In this document: piece after piece, positions 1-13,100 of the stretch | Position numbering within the stretch: position 1 is the first letter of the stretch | How the letters are laid out: each line of letters begins with the position of its first letter | Assembly: GCA_004431415.1 (NCBI GenBank) | Contig: QPMI01000553.1 | Coordinates: 248,001-312,000, forward strand | Source: Cyanophora paradoxa | Taxonomy: Eukaryota; Glaucocystophyceae; Cyanophorales; Cyanophoraceae | DNA length: 64,000 nt | Reading direction: 5' to 3' | Made by a program: the position numbers and the translations under genes | The notes under the pieces: model-generated | Told to the model about the DNA's origin: nothing | Database searches by the model: none | What the model saw: the letters and a program-made list of their open reading frames with translations, nothing else

Positions 1-239
1 TCGACGGCGCCATGTCCGCGGGGCTTGCGCGGCCCGCGCCGGAGCCGGCCGGGTACGAGGCGAGCGGCACGCTGTTGCTGGCGGGGCCCGCGGGGCTGCC
101 CGACGACGACAGCGGCACCACCGAGAAGTACGAGTTGGCGGCCGCGCTCGGGGTGAGGCCCTTGGGCGCGAAGGTGTTGACGCCCGACGGCGAGGCCTTG
201 GCGGTCGCGATCTGGCGGCCGTCCTGCAGGACGCCGAAG
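1..239 (-). CDS. Host gene exon: FN3-like repeat segment (3' end of window)
   Basis: This exon continues past the window edge. It starts after an acceptor CAG at 240-242 with the motif FGVLQDGRQIA and runs through a segment ending ADMAPS that opens the next FN3-like repeat. Equivalent segments open each of the other repeat exons (FAVLKDGVKVA at 1312, YAVLQDGRQIG at 2357), so the intron position is conserved between repeats. The intron to the previous exon is 240-313 (74 bp, GTGCGG...CAG). Confidence 0.65.
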
Positions 240-313
240 CTGCCGCGCGAAATCGCGTCAGCGCCCCGCGGCACAGCGAAAATCGGTTCGCGCGCGAAAC
301 ACGGCTGCCGCAC

Positions 314-1312
314 CTCGGGACGTTGCCCAGGCCGCTCGGCGTGGTCCACGCCAGCAGCGCGCTCGGGCTGGAGCCGGAGCCCGCCGGCGTCGACGTCAGC
401 GCGATGCCGGAGCTCGGGTTGCTCGGCAGCGAGGCCGCGAGCGGAGCCGAGGCGGGGCCCGCGATGCCGTTGCTGTCGAACGGCACCACCTGCAGGGCCG
501 AGGCGCCGCCGTTGGTCGGCAGGCCCGGGACGGGGACGGAGGTCTGGTTGCCGGCGACCGAGGCCACAGGCTTGCCGTCCTTGAGGACGGTGAACGAGGC
601 GGGCGAGCCCGAGGCAGGGCGCTTCCACGAGAGGGTTGCGGAGCCGGGGCCACTGCCGTTGAAGCTGCTGAGGGCGAGGCTGGACGGGGCGAGCGGGCTC
701 GGGGCGGGCGCGTCGACGCCAGAGCCGGCGATGCCCGCGCCGGGGCCGGACGAGGGACCGTACGGAGAAGACGGATCGAAGGGCGCGCCGGCGCCAGTGC
801 CGTCATACGGACCAGGAGCTGGGCCGGAGCTGGAAATGGGGTCGTTGGAAGGGCCGAAGTTGCCGTACCGATCAACCGGTACAACCTGGTAGACGATGCC
901 GGGCTCGCTGCTCCTGGGCGAAACGTCGAACGAGGTTTGGTTGGCCGGGACGCTGCCGAGGACCTTGCCATTGCCGACAACCACGTAGCTTGCAGGGCGT
1001 CCCGCACGCGGCGGGCTCCACGAGAGGCGGCCCGACGAGCCGAAGAGGCCCGGCGAGCTCGTCAGCTGCAGGTTTGACGGCGCCATGTCCGCGGGGCTCG
1101 CGGGGCCCGCGCCGGAACCAGTGGCATACGAAGTGAGAGGCACGCTGTTGCTTGCCTGCCCGATGGGGGCCCCGCTGGCTGACAGTGGCATAATCGAGAA
1201 CAGTGAGTCCCCAGCCGCCGAGGGCGGGAGGCGCTTGAGAGTGAATGCATTCACGCCCGTCGGAGACGGCGCTGCTGTGGCGACCTTGACCCCGTCCTTC
1301 AGCACTGCAAAG
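314..1312 (-). CDS. Host gene exon: FN3-like repeats
   Basis: A 333-codon exon open in one frame once the flanking introns (240-313 and 1313-1376) are removed. It encodes a half-repeat starting FAVLKDGVKVA, then LTSSPGLFGSSGRLSWSPP, a Pro/Gly linker with PYGPSSGPGAGIAGSG, and an FN3-like domain with SSFNGSGPGSATLSWKRP and ALQVVPFDSNGIAGPAS. The W in the first strands and the Y/V pattern are typical of fibronectin type III sandwiches. Successive units are about 1.05 kb long and clearly homologous, so the array grew by tandem duplication. Confidence 0.65.
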
Positions 1313-1376
1313 CTGCAGCACGAACGGCGTCAACAATGGAATTTCTCTGTAAAACGAAAATGAGACGCGTGATCAC

Positions 1377-2357
1377 CTCGCAAGGCTGCCCGCTCCAGAA
1401 CCGAGGACCGATGACGGGGTAGTCCATGACAGAACGGCATCCGGGTTCGTCTCAGGGCCCGACATGGTCGAAGTGAGGGCGATGCCATTCAGAGGGTCGC
1501 TGGGCAGGGTGGCGGCAAGCGGCGACGAGGCCGGGCCCGCGACGCCGTTGCTGTCGAACGGCACCACCTGCAGGGTAGTAGCACCACCAGTGTTCGGCAA
1601 GCCCGAGACAGGAATGGAGGTCTGGTTGCCGGGCACGCTTCCAATGGGCACTCCGCCCTTGAGGACGGTGTACGCCGATGGGGCCCCCTTCGCCGGCCGG
1701 GTCCACGAGAGGGTGGCGGAGCCGGGGCCGCTGCCGTTGAAGCTGCTGAGGGCGAGGTTCGACGGGGCGAGCGGGTTCGGGGGCTGTGCGCTGAGGCCAG
1801 AGCCGGCGATGCCCGCGCCGGGTGCAAGCGATGTGCTCGAAGGGCCGTACGGTGTTGCCCACGCACCAGGCGCATCACGGCCGCCGACAGCCGGCATCGA
1901 CGCAGGGCCGGTGGAGCCGAGGCGGTCGATCGGGAGCACTTGGTAGACGCTGCCGGGCTTCGCAGACACCTCGTACGCTGTTTGGTTGGCGGGGACGGTG
2001 CCGATGATCTTGCCACTCTCTGTGATGGCGTAGCTGGCCGGGTAGCCTGCCGCCGGCGGGCTCCACGCGAGTCGGCCCGACGAGCTGAACAGGCCCGGCG
2101 AGCTCGTCAGCTGCACGTTGCTGGGCGCCATGGCATTGGGAGGGGCCGGGCCCGCGCCCGAGCCGACTGGGTAGGAGAGCAGGGGCACGCGGTTGCTGGC
2201 GGGGCCGATGATGTCGCCGGCGGGCGAGACGGGCGCCACAGAAAAGAGCGACTCGGCAACGGCGCTGCTCGGCAGGTTCTTCACAGTGAATGAATTGACG
2301 CCAGAAAAAGACGGCTTGACGACGCCGATCTGGCGCCCATCCTGAAGCACGGCGTAC
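1377..2357 (-). CDS. Host gene exon: FN3-like repeats
   Basis: Same architecture as the exon at 314-1312: a half-repeat beginning YAVLQDGRQIGVV, then MAPSNVQLTSSPGLFSSSG, the YQVLPIDRLGSTGPAS strand, a linker with PYGPSSTSLAPGAGIAGSG, and an FN3-like domain with SATLSWTRPAKGAPSAYTV. It ends at the donor GTGATCAC (1369-1376). The upstream intron is 2358-2434 (77 bp, GTGCGC...CAG). Phase is kept at both joins. Confidence 0.65.
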
Positions 2358-2434
2358 CTGTTGAGCGTACGCATCAGTAAGTATTCTTGGGCGTCAATTG
2401 CCGGAAAAAAAGCCGAAAATAACGGCTCGCGCAC

Positions 2435-3148
2435 CCCGGAGGGCCGCCGGCGCCGGGCTGGAGGTCGCTCGCGGGCGTGGTCCAGGCGAGGAGCGCGCTT
2501 GGGTCGCTCGGGTTGCCGATGAGCGTCGAAGTGAGTGCGATGCCGGTCATCGGGTCGCGCGGCAGGGCTGCGGCCAGCGGCAATGACGAGGGGCCGGCGT
2601 AGCCCTTCTCATCGAACGGAACTACCTGGAGAGTCGAAGGGCTGCCGTTGGTCGGCAATTCGGAGACGGGGATCGAGTTCTGGCTGCCGGGCACAGATCC
2701 GATGGGCTTGCCGTCCTTGAGGACGGTGTAGCTTCTAGGAGTGCCCTTCCGAGGCGGGCGCCAAGAGAGGGTGGCGGAGCCGGAGCCGCTGCCGTCGAAG
2801 CTGCTGAGGGCGACGTCCGATGGGGCGAACGGGCTTGGCGCAGGGCCCTCGACAGCAGAGCCGGCAATGCCGGCACCGGGGCCAGTCGTGGGACGGTAGG
2901 CGCCAGGAACGCCCATCCCGGGATCGCCGGACGCCGGCAGCGAAGCAGGACCGACGCTGCCAAAGCGGTCGATGGGGAGGACCTGGAAGACCTTGCCGCC
3001 GCGCGGCGCGTCGGCTGAGGTCGCGCTGCCAGAAACCGTGCCCGTGATCACGCCGTCGCTGACTATCGCGTACTTGGCCGGGCTCCCGCTGGCGGGGCGG
3101 TTCCACGAGAGCTTGCCGGACGACCCGAACAGCCCAGAACTGCTCGTC
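2435..3148 (-). CDS. Host gene exon, 3' part, cut by element 1
   Basis: This is the downstream part of an FN3-like exon that originally continued into 18387-19336. It begins, next to the element, with SSGLFGSSGKLSWNRPASG. The missing preceding residues (SMAPTGLQLTS) lie on the far side of the element at about 18.4 kb. Removing 3149-18386 plus one copy of the 6-bp duplication gives an uninterrupted frame that aligns with the paralogous MAPSNVQLTSSPGLFSSSG at about 2.1 kb. The last 6 bp (3143-3148) are one copy of the target duplication. Confidence 0.7.
3143..3148. repeat. Target site duplication of element 1, left copy (CTCGTC)
   Basis: CTCGTC directly precedes the left terminal repeat and is found again at 18387-18392 directly after the right terminal repeat. 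Six bp is the duplication length of polinton-type integrases, though several other DNA transposon groups also give about 6 bp. Confidence 0.85.
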
Positions 3149-3178
3149 TATATCTGCACTTTTGGAGTATTGCAATAC
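3149..3178 (+). repeat. Element 1 terminal inverted repeat, left
   Basis: Thirty bp, perfectly complementary to 18357-18386. It contains the short palindromic stretch GTATTGCAATAC at its inner end. Confidence 0.85.
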
Positions 3179-3530
3179 CTTCGACAGAATCTGCGACAGA
3201 ATCAGTCGATAAAATTCGACAGAATCGGTCGACCGATTCTGTCGCAGAATCAGTCGATCGACTGATTCTGTCGATCGACTGATTTTGTCGACCGATTCTG
3301 TCGCAGAGTCAGTCGATAAAATTCGACTGATTCGGTCGACCGATTCTGGCGCAGAATCAGTCGATCGACAGAGTTGGTCGATCGACTGATTTTGTCGACC
3401 GATTCTGTCGCAGAGTCAGTCGATAAAATTCGACAGAATCGGTCGACCGATTCTGTCGCAGAATCAGTCGATCGACTGATTCTGTCGATCGACTGATTTT
3501 GTCGACCGATTCTGTCGCAGAGTCTGTCGA
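3179..3530. repeat. 107-bp satellite array, left end of element 1
   Basis: The marker GTCGACCGATTCTGTCGC recurs at 3287, 3394 and 3501, a period of 107 bp. Each unit is itself built from sub-repeats of the type TCGATCGACTGATTCTG, many of them small palindromes around TCGATCGA or GTCGAC. Confidence 0.85.
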
Positions 3531-3900
3531 TCTGTTGTGTTTTTATTTTATTATACTTTCAACCTAATCTGCCGATCCATATCTTAATTATAATAAAAAA
3601 TGCTGTCTACGCGTACGTATACTGGGGTCCTGAATCCTGATCGATATATATATAATATATACTCTCTCGGGCCCAGGCCAGGCGCCTGCCCGGCTCCAGC
3701 AATCCAGCAGGCCCCGGGCGCGCCTTGTGCCCACCTGCCTCTGGTTGCTCTGCAGTCTAGAACTAGAGACCGGCGGACTGTAAATTTAGCTATAGGCAGC
3801 ACATCAACACTGAATCATGCAGCGTGGGGCCTAGCACGAGCAGGCTGAAGGGAGAGGTACTAGGGATTCACATGTAGTACTAGTAATTAACTAGTAAGGG
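3531..3900. other. Left-arm unique segment of element 1
   Basis: About 370 bp with an AT run near 3645-3660. No convincing ORF is present, and it has no counterpart in the right arm, which instead holds a different 0.5 kb at 17490-18010. Confidence 0.5.
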
Positions 3901-5870
3901 CGAGTCATAAGCCGGAGGATAACGGGTGAAGTGATGCGGCCCGCACCAGGTCGTTCTGCACCTCGCCGCGCTCGCTGCGCCATGCATCGCGGTGAGCGAG
4001 AGCTCGAATCGAATGGAAAGAGGCAACGCCGGCACGCAGGCGGCTATGCATGCGCACCTCGGCGAGGAGAGGAGAGGGAGAGGAGAGCACGAAAGCGGCT
4101 CTCCTAGGGCGCCCGGCAGCCCACGACCGCGACCGCTGATGGCAAGGGCGACGCGCTCGCTGCGCTTGGAGATTCAATCGAAAGAAAAGAAGCGTCCGCG
4201 CCGGCGAACGACCGCACCTCGGCCCGAGCGGCCGAAAGCATGATCTCCGAGGCGCCCGGCAGCCCGCGACCGCGACCGCGAGGGCGAGGGCGAGGGCGAA
4301 GAGCTCGCTGCGCTCGGATCGAAAGAGAAGAAATATGCGCGACACCAAACGACCGCACCTGCGCCCGAGCGGCCGCAAGCATGAACTCCGAGGCCGATCC
4401 CAGCAGCCACCGGGCCACACGTCCGGAAAGCGGCACGCGCTGCGCTGCGCACGCCGCCGGCGTTACAACAAGATCAAAGGGCGAGCAGTGGAGACAAGAG
4501 CGAGCACCTGGCCTGCGGAAGAAGGCGCCGGGCGAACTGGGCGGTGGTGTTCTGCTCGCGGGGACCAGTCACGCCCGCTCCCTGGCCCGCCAGCGAAATG
4601 AGGGATTGAATCAAAGGAGAGGAAACGAAAAGCACCTTGCTTCGCCTCCGCAGCCGCCGCCTACGTTCCGCGCGTGCCTGTCAGCGGCAGAACGCCCACT
4701 GGCGACAGCCGCGGGAGGAATGGACAAAAAAGGCAACAAGGAGGTCGACAGCGATGCGTTCGCGAGCGTTCGCGGCCGCAACCGGGCGCCAGCCACCCTG
4801 AAGCAGCGCTCTGCGTTTGAAATCAGGCGGGCGACAGGCGGCGAGAGGCGCCAGAGGATGCAAGAGAGGACCTTCGAGCATCGTTCGCGCTGGAAGCCGA
4901 CGAAGTTCGCTGCGGCGGCAGCAAGTCCGTTCGACCTGGTTTGAAAAGCGGAATCAGAGACGCGGGCAGCGCTGCGAGACCCCGGAGGAGCCAACGAACC
5001 GAGCCGCTGTGAGAGTGAAGCGCGTCCGCGCGGCAGCCTTCAGTCGAGGCTGCAGCTGCTGGCAGCAAGGCACTTGAAGGCACTTCAAGGCAGCAAGTTT
5101 GGGGTACACGACTGTTGGGAAAAGCCTTGTGAGGCCCACAGCGGCAGGGCCGCCGCGGCGGCCGCGCCGCAGTATAGCTTTCCGAAGCCGCCTGAAGCGA
5201 TTGCCAACGGCTCGACCTGGCCCTCGGTCCGGAGCGCCTCCCGCTGCGGCACCTTCGCGCGTGCTCGCAGCACGCAGCGCGAGGCAGCTACAAGCACGTG
5301 AGCTTGTAACCATGGGTCCAGCTCCCCCCGTAGCGTCGTCCCTGCGCCGCGCCGATCCACAGCTAGATCGACCGGGCCCGCAACCCCGCGCTGGGTGACT
5401 TCGCCGTGCTGGCCGGGCTCTTAAGCTTTGCGTGGCTTTCAGCTCACTTACATCCGCAGTATCTCTACCAGACAGCCCCGCGGTCGATTTGGAGGGTTGA
5501 GGTGCACGCCGGCCGGCGGAGCTCTCTCACATGTTTCGGTTCATAGCGCGTCCCTCTAAGATGCTCACGCAGTGCCTCTGACTCTGGACTGGCCGGGCGC
5601 TGCGTGAGCGCGCGGACCGACGCAACCTCCCGATCGGCGGTCGCCTCGGGTGCGCCTACCAAGCACAGCATTTGGCCAGCGACGCGCGAGCGCGTAGCTG
5701 ACGAGGCCCAGATCGCCAGGATGGGTGAGCCGCCTCAGATCGTCGCAGTTTGGGAGACATTCTTCTACACTGCCTAGGTGAGCCGGCTGGGCCCGTGCGC
5801 GTCGCTGACAGGACGCGTACGCGTCGCTGACGGGGCGCGCCGGTAACACAGGATACCGGAAGACGCCGCG
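3901..5870. repeat. Element 1 inverted arm, left copy
   Basis: About 2 kb repeated in inverted orientation at 15544-17480 with few differences (small indels and substitutions). Open frames exist on both strands but are Arg/Ala/Pro-rich with no recognisable domain. They look like the chance openness of GC-rich DNA, so I call no gene. Confidence 0.7.
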
Positions 5871-7126
5871 TGAAGCCCAGGGGCTGGGGTGCGGCGGGTG
5901 GCGACGCCGCTCGCGGGGCGGGGCGGATCCGGAGGCGCGGCAGGCAGCCGCGTGAATTCCAGGATAGGGCGCAGGCGCTTCCTGCGGCGCTGCAGCTCGC
6001 GGAGGCGGGCGGGCGGCCGGAGGCGCGGCGCGTGGCGGCGCGGCTCGCCGGGCGGGGCAGAGGCGCGGCGGGCGGCCGCACGGCTCGCCAGGCGGGCCGG
6101 GGGCGCGGCGGGTGGCGTCGGCGGCTCGCCGGGCGGGGCGGAGGCGCGGCGGGCGGCCGCGAGGCTCCGCTGGGCGGGGCGGAGGCGCGGCGGGCGGCGG
6201 CGAGGCTCGCCAGGTGGGCGGGGGGCGCGGCGGGCGGCGGCGCGGCTCGCGGAGCGGGATGGATCCTCGCGGGCGGCGGCGAGGCTCGCCGGGCGGGGCA
6301 GACGCTCGGCGGGCGGCCGCGCGCCTCGCGGGCCGGGGCGGAGGCGCGGCGGGCGGCGGCGCGCCTCGCTGGGCGGGGCGGAGGCGTGGCGGGCGGCGGC
6401 GGCGGCTCGCGGGGCGGGATGGAGGCGCAGCAAGCGGCGTCGGCGGCTCGCCGGGCGGGGCGGAGGCGCGGCAGGCGGCGGAGGCAGCTCGCCGGGCCGG
6501 GCGGAGGCGCAGCGGGCGGCCGCGAGGCTCCGCTGGGCGGGGCGGAGGCGCGGCGGGCGGCGGAGGCGGCTCGCGGGGCGGGACGGAGGCGCGGCGGGCG
6601 GCGGAGGCGGCTCGCGGGCGGGACGGAGGCGCGGCGGGCGGCGGCGGCGGCTCGCGGACCGGGGCAGACGCTCGGCGGGCGGCCGCGTGGCTCGCCAGGC
6701 GGGCCGGGGGCGCGGCGGGCGGCGGCGCGGCTCGCCGGGCGGGCTGGGGGCGCGGCGGGCGGCGGCGCGGCTCGCCGGGCGGGCCGGGGGCGCGGCAGGC
6801 GGCGGAGGCAGCTCGCCGGGCCGGGCGGAGGCTGGGCGGGCGGCGCGCGGCTCGCTGGGCGGCCAGAGGCGCGGCGCGCTGCGGCGCGACTCGCCGGGAG
6901 GGCCAGAGGGGCGGCGGGCGGCGGTGCGCAGGCGCGGCGGCCGGCTGCGCGGCTCGCGGGCAGGGCGGAGGAGTGGCGGGTGCCGGCGCGGCTCGCGGGG
7001 GCGGGGCGGAGGCGCGGCGTGCAGCGGCGCGGCCCGCCGGGCGGGGCGGAGGCGCGGCGGAGGCTCGTGGGGAAGCCTGCAGATGCTCGCTCTGTACCGT
7101 AGTACTCTTGCGTAGATCATCGGATA
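5870..7126. repeat. GC-rich ~40-bp minisatellite, left arm
   Basis: Degenerate tandem units of roughly 39-42 bp of the form GGCTCGCCGGGCGGGGCGGA. Because stop codons are almost absent, several frames are open for more than 400 codons, giving Arg/Pro/Ala repeats. I treat these as artefacts of composition. Confidence 0.75.
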
Positions 7127-10100
7127 TGCACCCCGCCCATTTCGAGGGTGGGGAATCCGAATCTGAAGTTCTCGTCAGCTCGTCCGTTCTCATATGCTCA
7201 GCGCGGCGACTTCGCACTTGTTTGCACATGATCATGATCATGAGTCTCTAGCTGCCATTAAAAGAATACTGGGTTCCTGGCACATGTAAGCACCCGGAGA
7301 TGATATCAGCGCCCCACTGTGTATCTGTAGAGTATTTGACGAGAAGCTCAGGGCTCCCGGGCATTGCGGCGGGGAAGAACGACTCCCTTATAGGGTTTCT
7401 CCCGAGATCAATTTTGAGAGCCGATTCCCAGTCCGCCCGTGCCTTTCCAGCTCAGATGCCAACGGATACGAGTCATTTGATAGCGTGTTAGATAGGGCCT
7501 CAACGTGATTACCGGCTGCCGGGCTTCTATTCGCATTTCCTGGCGCGCGGGAAGGCCTCAAAATGCCCGCCAAAAATAATGGCGACTTGCCCTGCAAAAT
7601 AATGCACGGCACGCTACGAGCTAGCTTGCGGCCTGCGCCGACCTCAAAATCAAATCCAGCACTGTCAAGAACCCCCGAAAGCGTCTCATCGCCCGGATGT
7701 AACTTGTCAGATAAGATGCTATCCTTGGTGATTTCTGTCCTCGACGCCTCTTCGGGGCAAGTTGACAGTCTCGGAGAGCTCGCTTGACCTGACGCCGCTC
7801 CGTCATCTGGGTCCGCGACTGACTCCACATTTGCACCCCGCCCATTTCGAGGGTGGGGAATCCGAATCTGAAGTTCTCGTCAGCTCGTCCGTTCTCATAT
7901 GCTCAGCGCGGCGACTTCGCACTTCTTTGCACATGATCATGATCATGAGTCTCTAGCTGCCATTAAAAGAATACTGGGTTCCTGGCACATGTAAGCACCC
8001 GGAGATGATATCAGCGCCCCACTGTGTATCTGTAGAGTATTTGACGAGAAGCTCAGGGCTCCCGGGCATTGCGGCGGGGAAGAACGACTCCCTTATAGGG
8101 TTTCTCCCGAGATCAATTTTGAGAGCCGATTCCCAGTCCGCCCGTGCCTTTCCAGCTCAGATGCCAACGGATACGAGTCATTTGATAGCGTGTTAGATAG
8201 GGCCTCAACGTGATTACCGGCTGCCGGGCTTCTATTCGCATTTCCTGGCGCGCGGGAAGGCCTCAAAATGCCCGCCAAAAATAATGGCGACTTGCCCTGC
8301 AAAATAATGCACGGCACGCTACGAGCTAGCTTGCGGCCTGCGCCGACCTCAAAATCAAATCCAGCACTGTCAAGAACCCCCGAAAGCGTCTCATAGCCCG
8401 GATGTAACTTGTCAGATAAGATGCTATCCTTGGTGATTTCTGTCCTCGACGCCTCTTCGGGGCAAGTTGACAGTCTCGGAGAGCTCGCTTGACCTGACGC
8501 CGCTCCGTCATCTGGGTCCGCGACTGACTCCACATTTGCACCCCGCCCATTTCGAGGGTGGGGAATCCGAATCTGAAGTTCTCGTCAGCTCGTCCGTTCT
8601 CATATGCTCAGCGCGGCGACTTCGCACTTGTTTGCACATGATCATGATCATGAGTCTCTAGCTGCCATTAAAAGAATACTGGGTTCCTGGCACATGTAAG
8701 CACCCGGAGATGATATCAGCGCCCCACTGTGTATCTGTAGAGTATTTGACGAGAAGCTCAGGGCTCCCGGGCATTGCGGCGGGGAAGAACGACTCCCTTA
8801 TAGGGTTTCTCCCGAGATCAATTTTGAGAGCCGATTCCCAGTCCGCCCGTGCCTTTCCAGCTCAGATGCCAACGGATACGAGTCATTTGATAGCGTGTTA
8901 GATAGGGCCTCAACGTGATTACCGGCTGCCGGGCTTCTATTCGCATTTCCTGGCGCGCGGGAAGGCCTCAAAATGCCCGCCAAAAATAATGGCGACTTGC
9001 CCTGCAAAATAATGCACGGCACGCTACGAGCTAGCTTGCGGCCTGCGCCGACCTCAAAATCAAATCCAGCACTGTCAAGAACCCCCGAAAGCGTCTCATC
9101 GCCCGGATGTAACTTGTCAGATAAGATGCTATCCTTGGTGATTTCTGTCCTCGACGCCTCTTCGGGGCAAGTTGACAGTCTCGGAGAGCTCGCTTGACCT
9201 GACGCCGCTCCGTCATCTGGGTCCGCGACTGACTCCACATTTGCACCCCGCCCATTTCGAGGGTGGGGAATCCGAATCTGAAGTTCTCGTCAGCTCGTCC
9301 GTTCTCATATGCTCAGCGCGGCGACTTCGCACTTCTTTGCACATGATCATGATCATGAGTCTCTAGCTGCCATTAAAAGAATACTGGGTTCCTGGCACAT
9401 GTAAGCACCCGGAGATGATATCAGCGCCCCACTGTGTATCTGTAGAGTATTTGACGAGAAGCTCAGGGCTCCCGGGCATTGCGGCGGGGAAGAACGACTC
9501 CCTTATAGGGTTTCTCCCGAGATCAATTTTGAGAGCCGATTCCCAGTCCGCCCGTGCCTTTCCAGCTCAGATGCCAACGGATACGAGTCATTTGATAGCG
9601 TGTTAGATAGGGCCTCAACGTGATTACCGGCTGCCGGGCTTCTATTCGCATTTCCTGGCGCGCGGGAAGGCCTCAAAATGCCCGCCAAAAATAATGGCGA
9701 CTTGCCCTGCAAAATAATGCACGGCACGCTACGAGCTAGCTTGCGGCCTGCGCCGACCTCAAAATCAAATCCAGCACTGTCAAGAACCCCCGAAAGCGTC
9801 TCATAGCCCGGATGTAACTTGTCAGATAAGATGCTATCCTTGGTGATTTCTGTCCTCGACGCCTCTTCGGGGCAAGTTGACAGTCTCGGAGAGCTCGCTT
9901 GACCTGACGCCGCTCCGTCATCTGGGTCCGCGACTGACTCCACATTTGCACCCCGCCCATTTCGAGGGTGGGGAATCCGAATCTGAAGTTCTCGTCAGCT
10001 CGTCCGTTCTCATATGCTCAGCGCGGCGACTTCGCACTTCTTTGCACATGATCATGATCATGAGTCTCTAGCTGCCATTAAAAGAATACTGGGTTCCTGG

Positions 10101-13100
10101 CACATGTAAGCACCCGGAGATGATATCAGCGCCCCACTGTGTATCTGTAGAGTATTTGACGAGAAGCTCAGGGCTCCCGGGCATTGCGGCGGGGAAGAAC
10201 GACTCCCTTATAGGGTTTCTCCCGAGATCAATTTTGAGAGCCGATTCCCAGTCCGCCCGTGCCTTTCCAGCTCAGATGCCAACGGATACGAGTCATTTGA
10301 TAGCGTGTTAGATAGGGCCTCAACGTGATTACCGGCTGCCGGGCTTCTATTCGCATTTCCTGGCGCGCGGGAAGGCCTCAAAATGCCCGCCAAAAATAAT
10401 GGCGACTTGCCCTGCAAAATAATGCACGGCACGCTACGAGCTAGCTTGCGGCCTGCGCCGACCTCAAAATCAAATCCAGCACTGTCAAGAACCCCCGAAA
10501 GCGTCTCATCGCCCGGATGTAACTTGTCAGATAAGATGCTATCCTTGGTGATTTCTGTCCTCGAGGCCTCTTCGGGGCAAGTTGACAGTCTCGGAGAGCT
10601 CGCTTGACCTGACGCCGCTCCGTCATCTGGGTCCGCGACTGACTCCACATTTGCACCCCGCCCATTTCGAGGGTGGGGAATCCGAATCTGAAGTTCTCGT
10701 CAGCTCGTCCGTTCTCATATGCTCAGCGCGGCGACTTCGCACTTCTTTGCACATGATCATGATCATGAGTCTCTAGCTGCCATTAAAAGAATACTGGGTT
10801 CCTGGCACATGTAAGCACCCGGAGATGATATCAGCGCCCCACTGTGTATCTGTAGAGTATTTGACGAGAAGCTCAGGGCTCCCGGGCATTGCGGCGGGGA
10901 AGAACGACTCCCTTATAGGGTTTCTCCCGAGATCAATTTTGAGAGCCGATTCCCAGTCCGCCCGTGCCTTTCCAGCTCAGATGCCAACGGATACGAGTCA
11001 TTTGATAGCGTGTTAGATAGGGCCTCAACGTGATTACCGGCTGCCGGGCTTCTATTCGCATTTCCTGGCGCGCGGGAAGGCCTCAAAATGCCCGCCAAAA
11101 ATAATGGCGACTTGCCCTGCAAAATAATGCACGGCACGCTACGAGCTAGCTTGCGGCCTGCGCCGACCTCAAAATCAAATCCAGCACTGTCAAGAACCCC
11201 CGAAAGCGTCTCATAGCCCGGATGTAACTTGTCAGATAAGATGCTATCCTTGGTGATTTCTGTCCTCGAGGCCTCTTCGGGGCAAGTTGACAGTCTCGGA
11301 GAGCTCGCTTGACCTGACGCCGCTCCGTCATCTGGGTCCGCGACTGACTCCACATTTGCACCCCGCCCATTTCGAGGGTGGGGAATCCGAATCTGAAGTT
11401 CTCGTCAGCTCGTCCGTTCTCATATGCTCAGCGCGGCGACTTCGCACTTCTTTGCACATGATCATGATCATGAGTCTCTAGCTGCCATTAAAAGAATACT
11501 GGGTTCCTGGCACATGTAAGCACCCGGAGATGATATCAGCGCCCCACTGTGTATCTGTAGAGTATTTGACGAGAAGCTCAGGGCTCCCGGGCATTGCGGC
11601 GGGGAAGAACGACTCCCTTATAGGGTTTCTCCCGAGATCAATTTTGAGAGCCGATTCCCAGTCCGCCCGTGCCTTTCCAGCTCAGATGCCAACGGATACG
11701 AGTCATTTGATAGCGTGTTAGATAGGGCCTCAACGTGATTACCGGCTGCCGGGCTTCTATTCGCATTTCCTGGCGCGCGGGAAGGCCTCAAAATGCCCGC
11801 CAAAAATAATGGCGACTTGCCCTGCAAAATAATGCACGGCACGCTACGAGCTAGCTTGCGGCCTGCGCCGACCTCAAAATCAAATCCAGCACTGTCAAGA
11901 ACCCCCGAAAGCGTCTCATAGCCCGGATGTAACTTGTCAGATAAGATGCTATCCTTGGTGATTTCTGTCCTCGAGGCCTCTTCGGGGCAAGTTGACAGTC
12001 TCGGAGAGCTCGCTTGACCTGACGCCGCTCCGTCATCTGGGTCCGCGACTGACTCCACATTTGCACCCCGCCCATTTCGAGGGTGGGGAATCCGAATCTG
12101 AAGTTCTCGTCAGCTCGTCCGTTCTCATATGCTCAGCGCGGCGACTTCGCACTTCTTTGCACATGATCATGATCATGAGTCTCTAGCTGCCATTAAAAGA
12201 ATACTGGGTTCCTGGCACATGTAAGCACCCGGAGATGATATCAGCGCCCCACTGTGTATCTGTAGAGTATTTGACGAGAAGCTCAGGGCTCCCGGGCATT
12301 GCGGCGGGGAAGAACGACTCCCTTATAGGGTTTCTCCCGAGATCAATTTTGAGAGCCGATTCCCAGTCCGCCCGTGCCTTTCCAGCTCAGATGCCAACGG
12401 ATACGAGTCATTTGATAGCGTGTTAGATAGGGCCTCAACGTGATTACCGGCTGCCGGGCTTCTATTCGCATTTCCTGGCGCGCGGGAAGGCCTCAAAATG
12501 CCCGCCAAAAATAATGGCGACTTGCCCTGCAAAATAATGCACGGCACGCTACGAGCTAGCTTGCGGCCTGCGCCGACCTCAAAATCAAATCCAGCACTGT
12601 CAAGAACCCCCGAAAGCGTCTCATAGCCCGGATGTAACTTGTCAGATAAGATGCTATCCTTGGTGATTTCTGTCCTCGAGGCCTCTTCGGGGCAAGTTGA
12701 CAGTCTCGGAGAGCTCGCTTGACCTGACGCCGCTCCGTCATCTGGGTCCGCGACTGACTCCACATTTGCACCCCGCCCATTTCGAGGGTGGGGAATCCGA
12801 ATCTGAAGTTCTCGTCAGCTCGTCCGTTCTCATATGCTCAGCGCGGCGACTTCGCACTTCTTTGCACATGATCATGATCATGAGTCTCTAGCTGCCATTA
12901 AAAGAATACTGGGTTCCTGGCACATGTAAGCACCCGGAGATGATATCAGCGCCCCACTGTGTATCTGTAGAGTATTTGACGAGAAGCTCAGGGCTCCCGG
13001 GCATTGCGGCGGGGAAGAACGACTCCCTTATAGGGTTTCTCCCGAGATCAATTTTGAGAGCCGATTCCCAGTCCGCCCGTGCCTTTCCAGCTCAGATGCC

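Noticed and set aside
5565-7241. 558-codon minus-strand frame in the GC-rich minisatellite, and similar long frames at 14112-15887
   Set aside because: All frames of the ~40-bp GC repeat are open because stop codons are rare; the translations are Arg/Pro/Ala low complexity with no domain.
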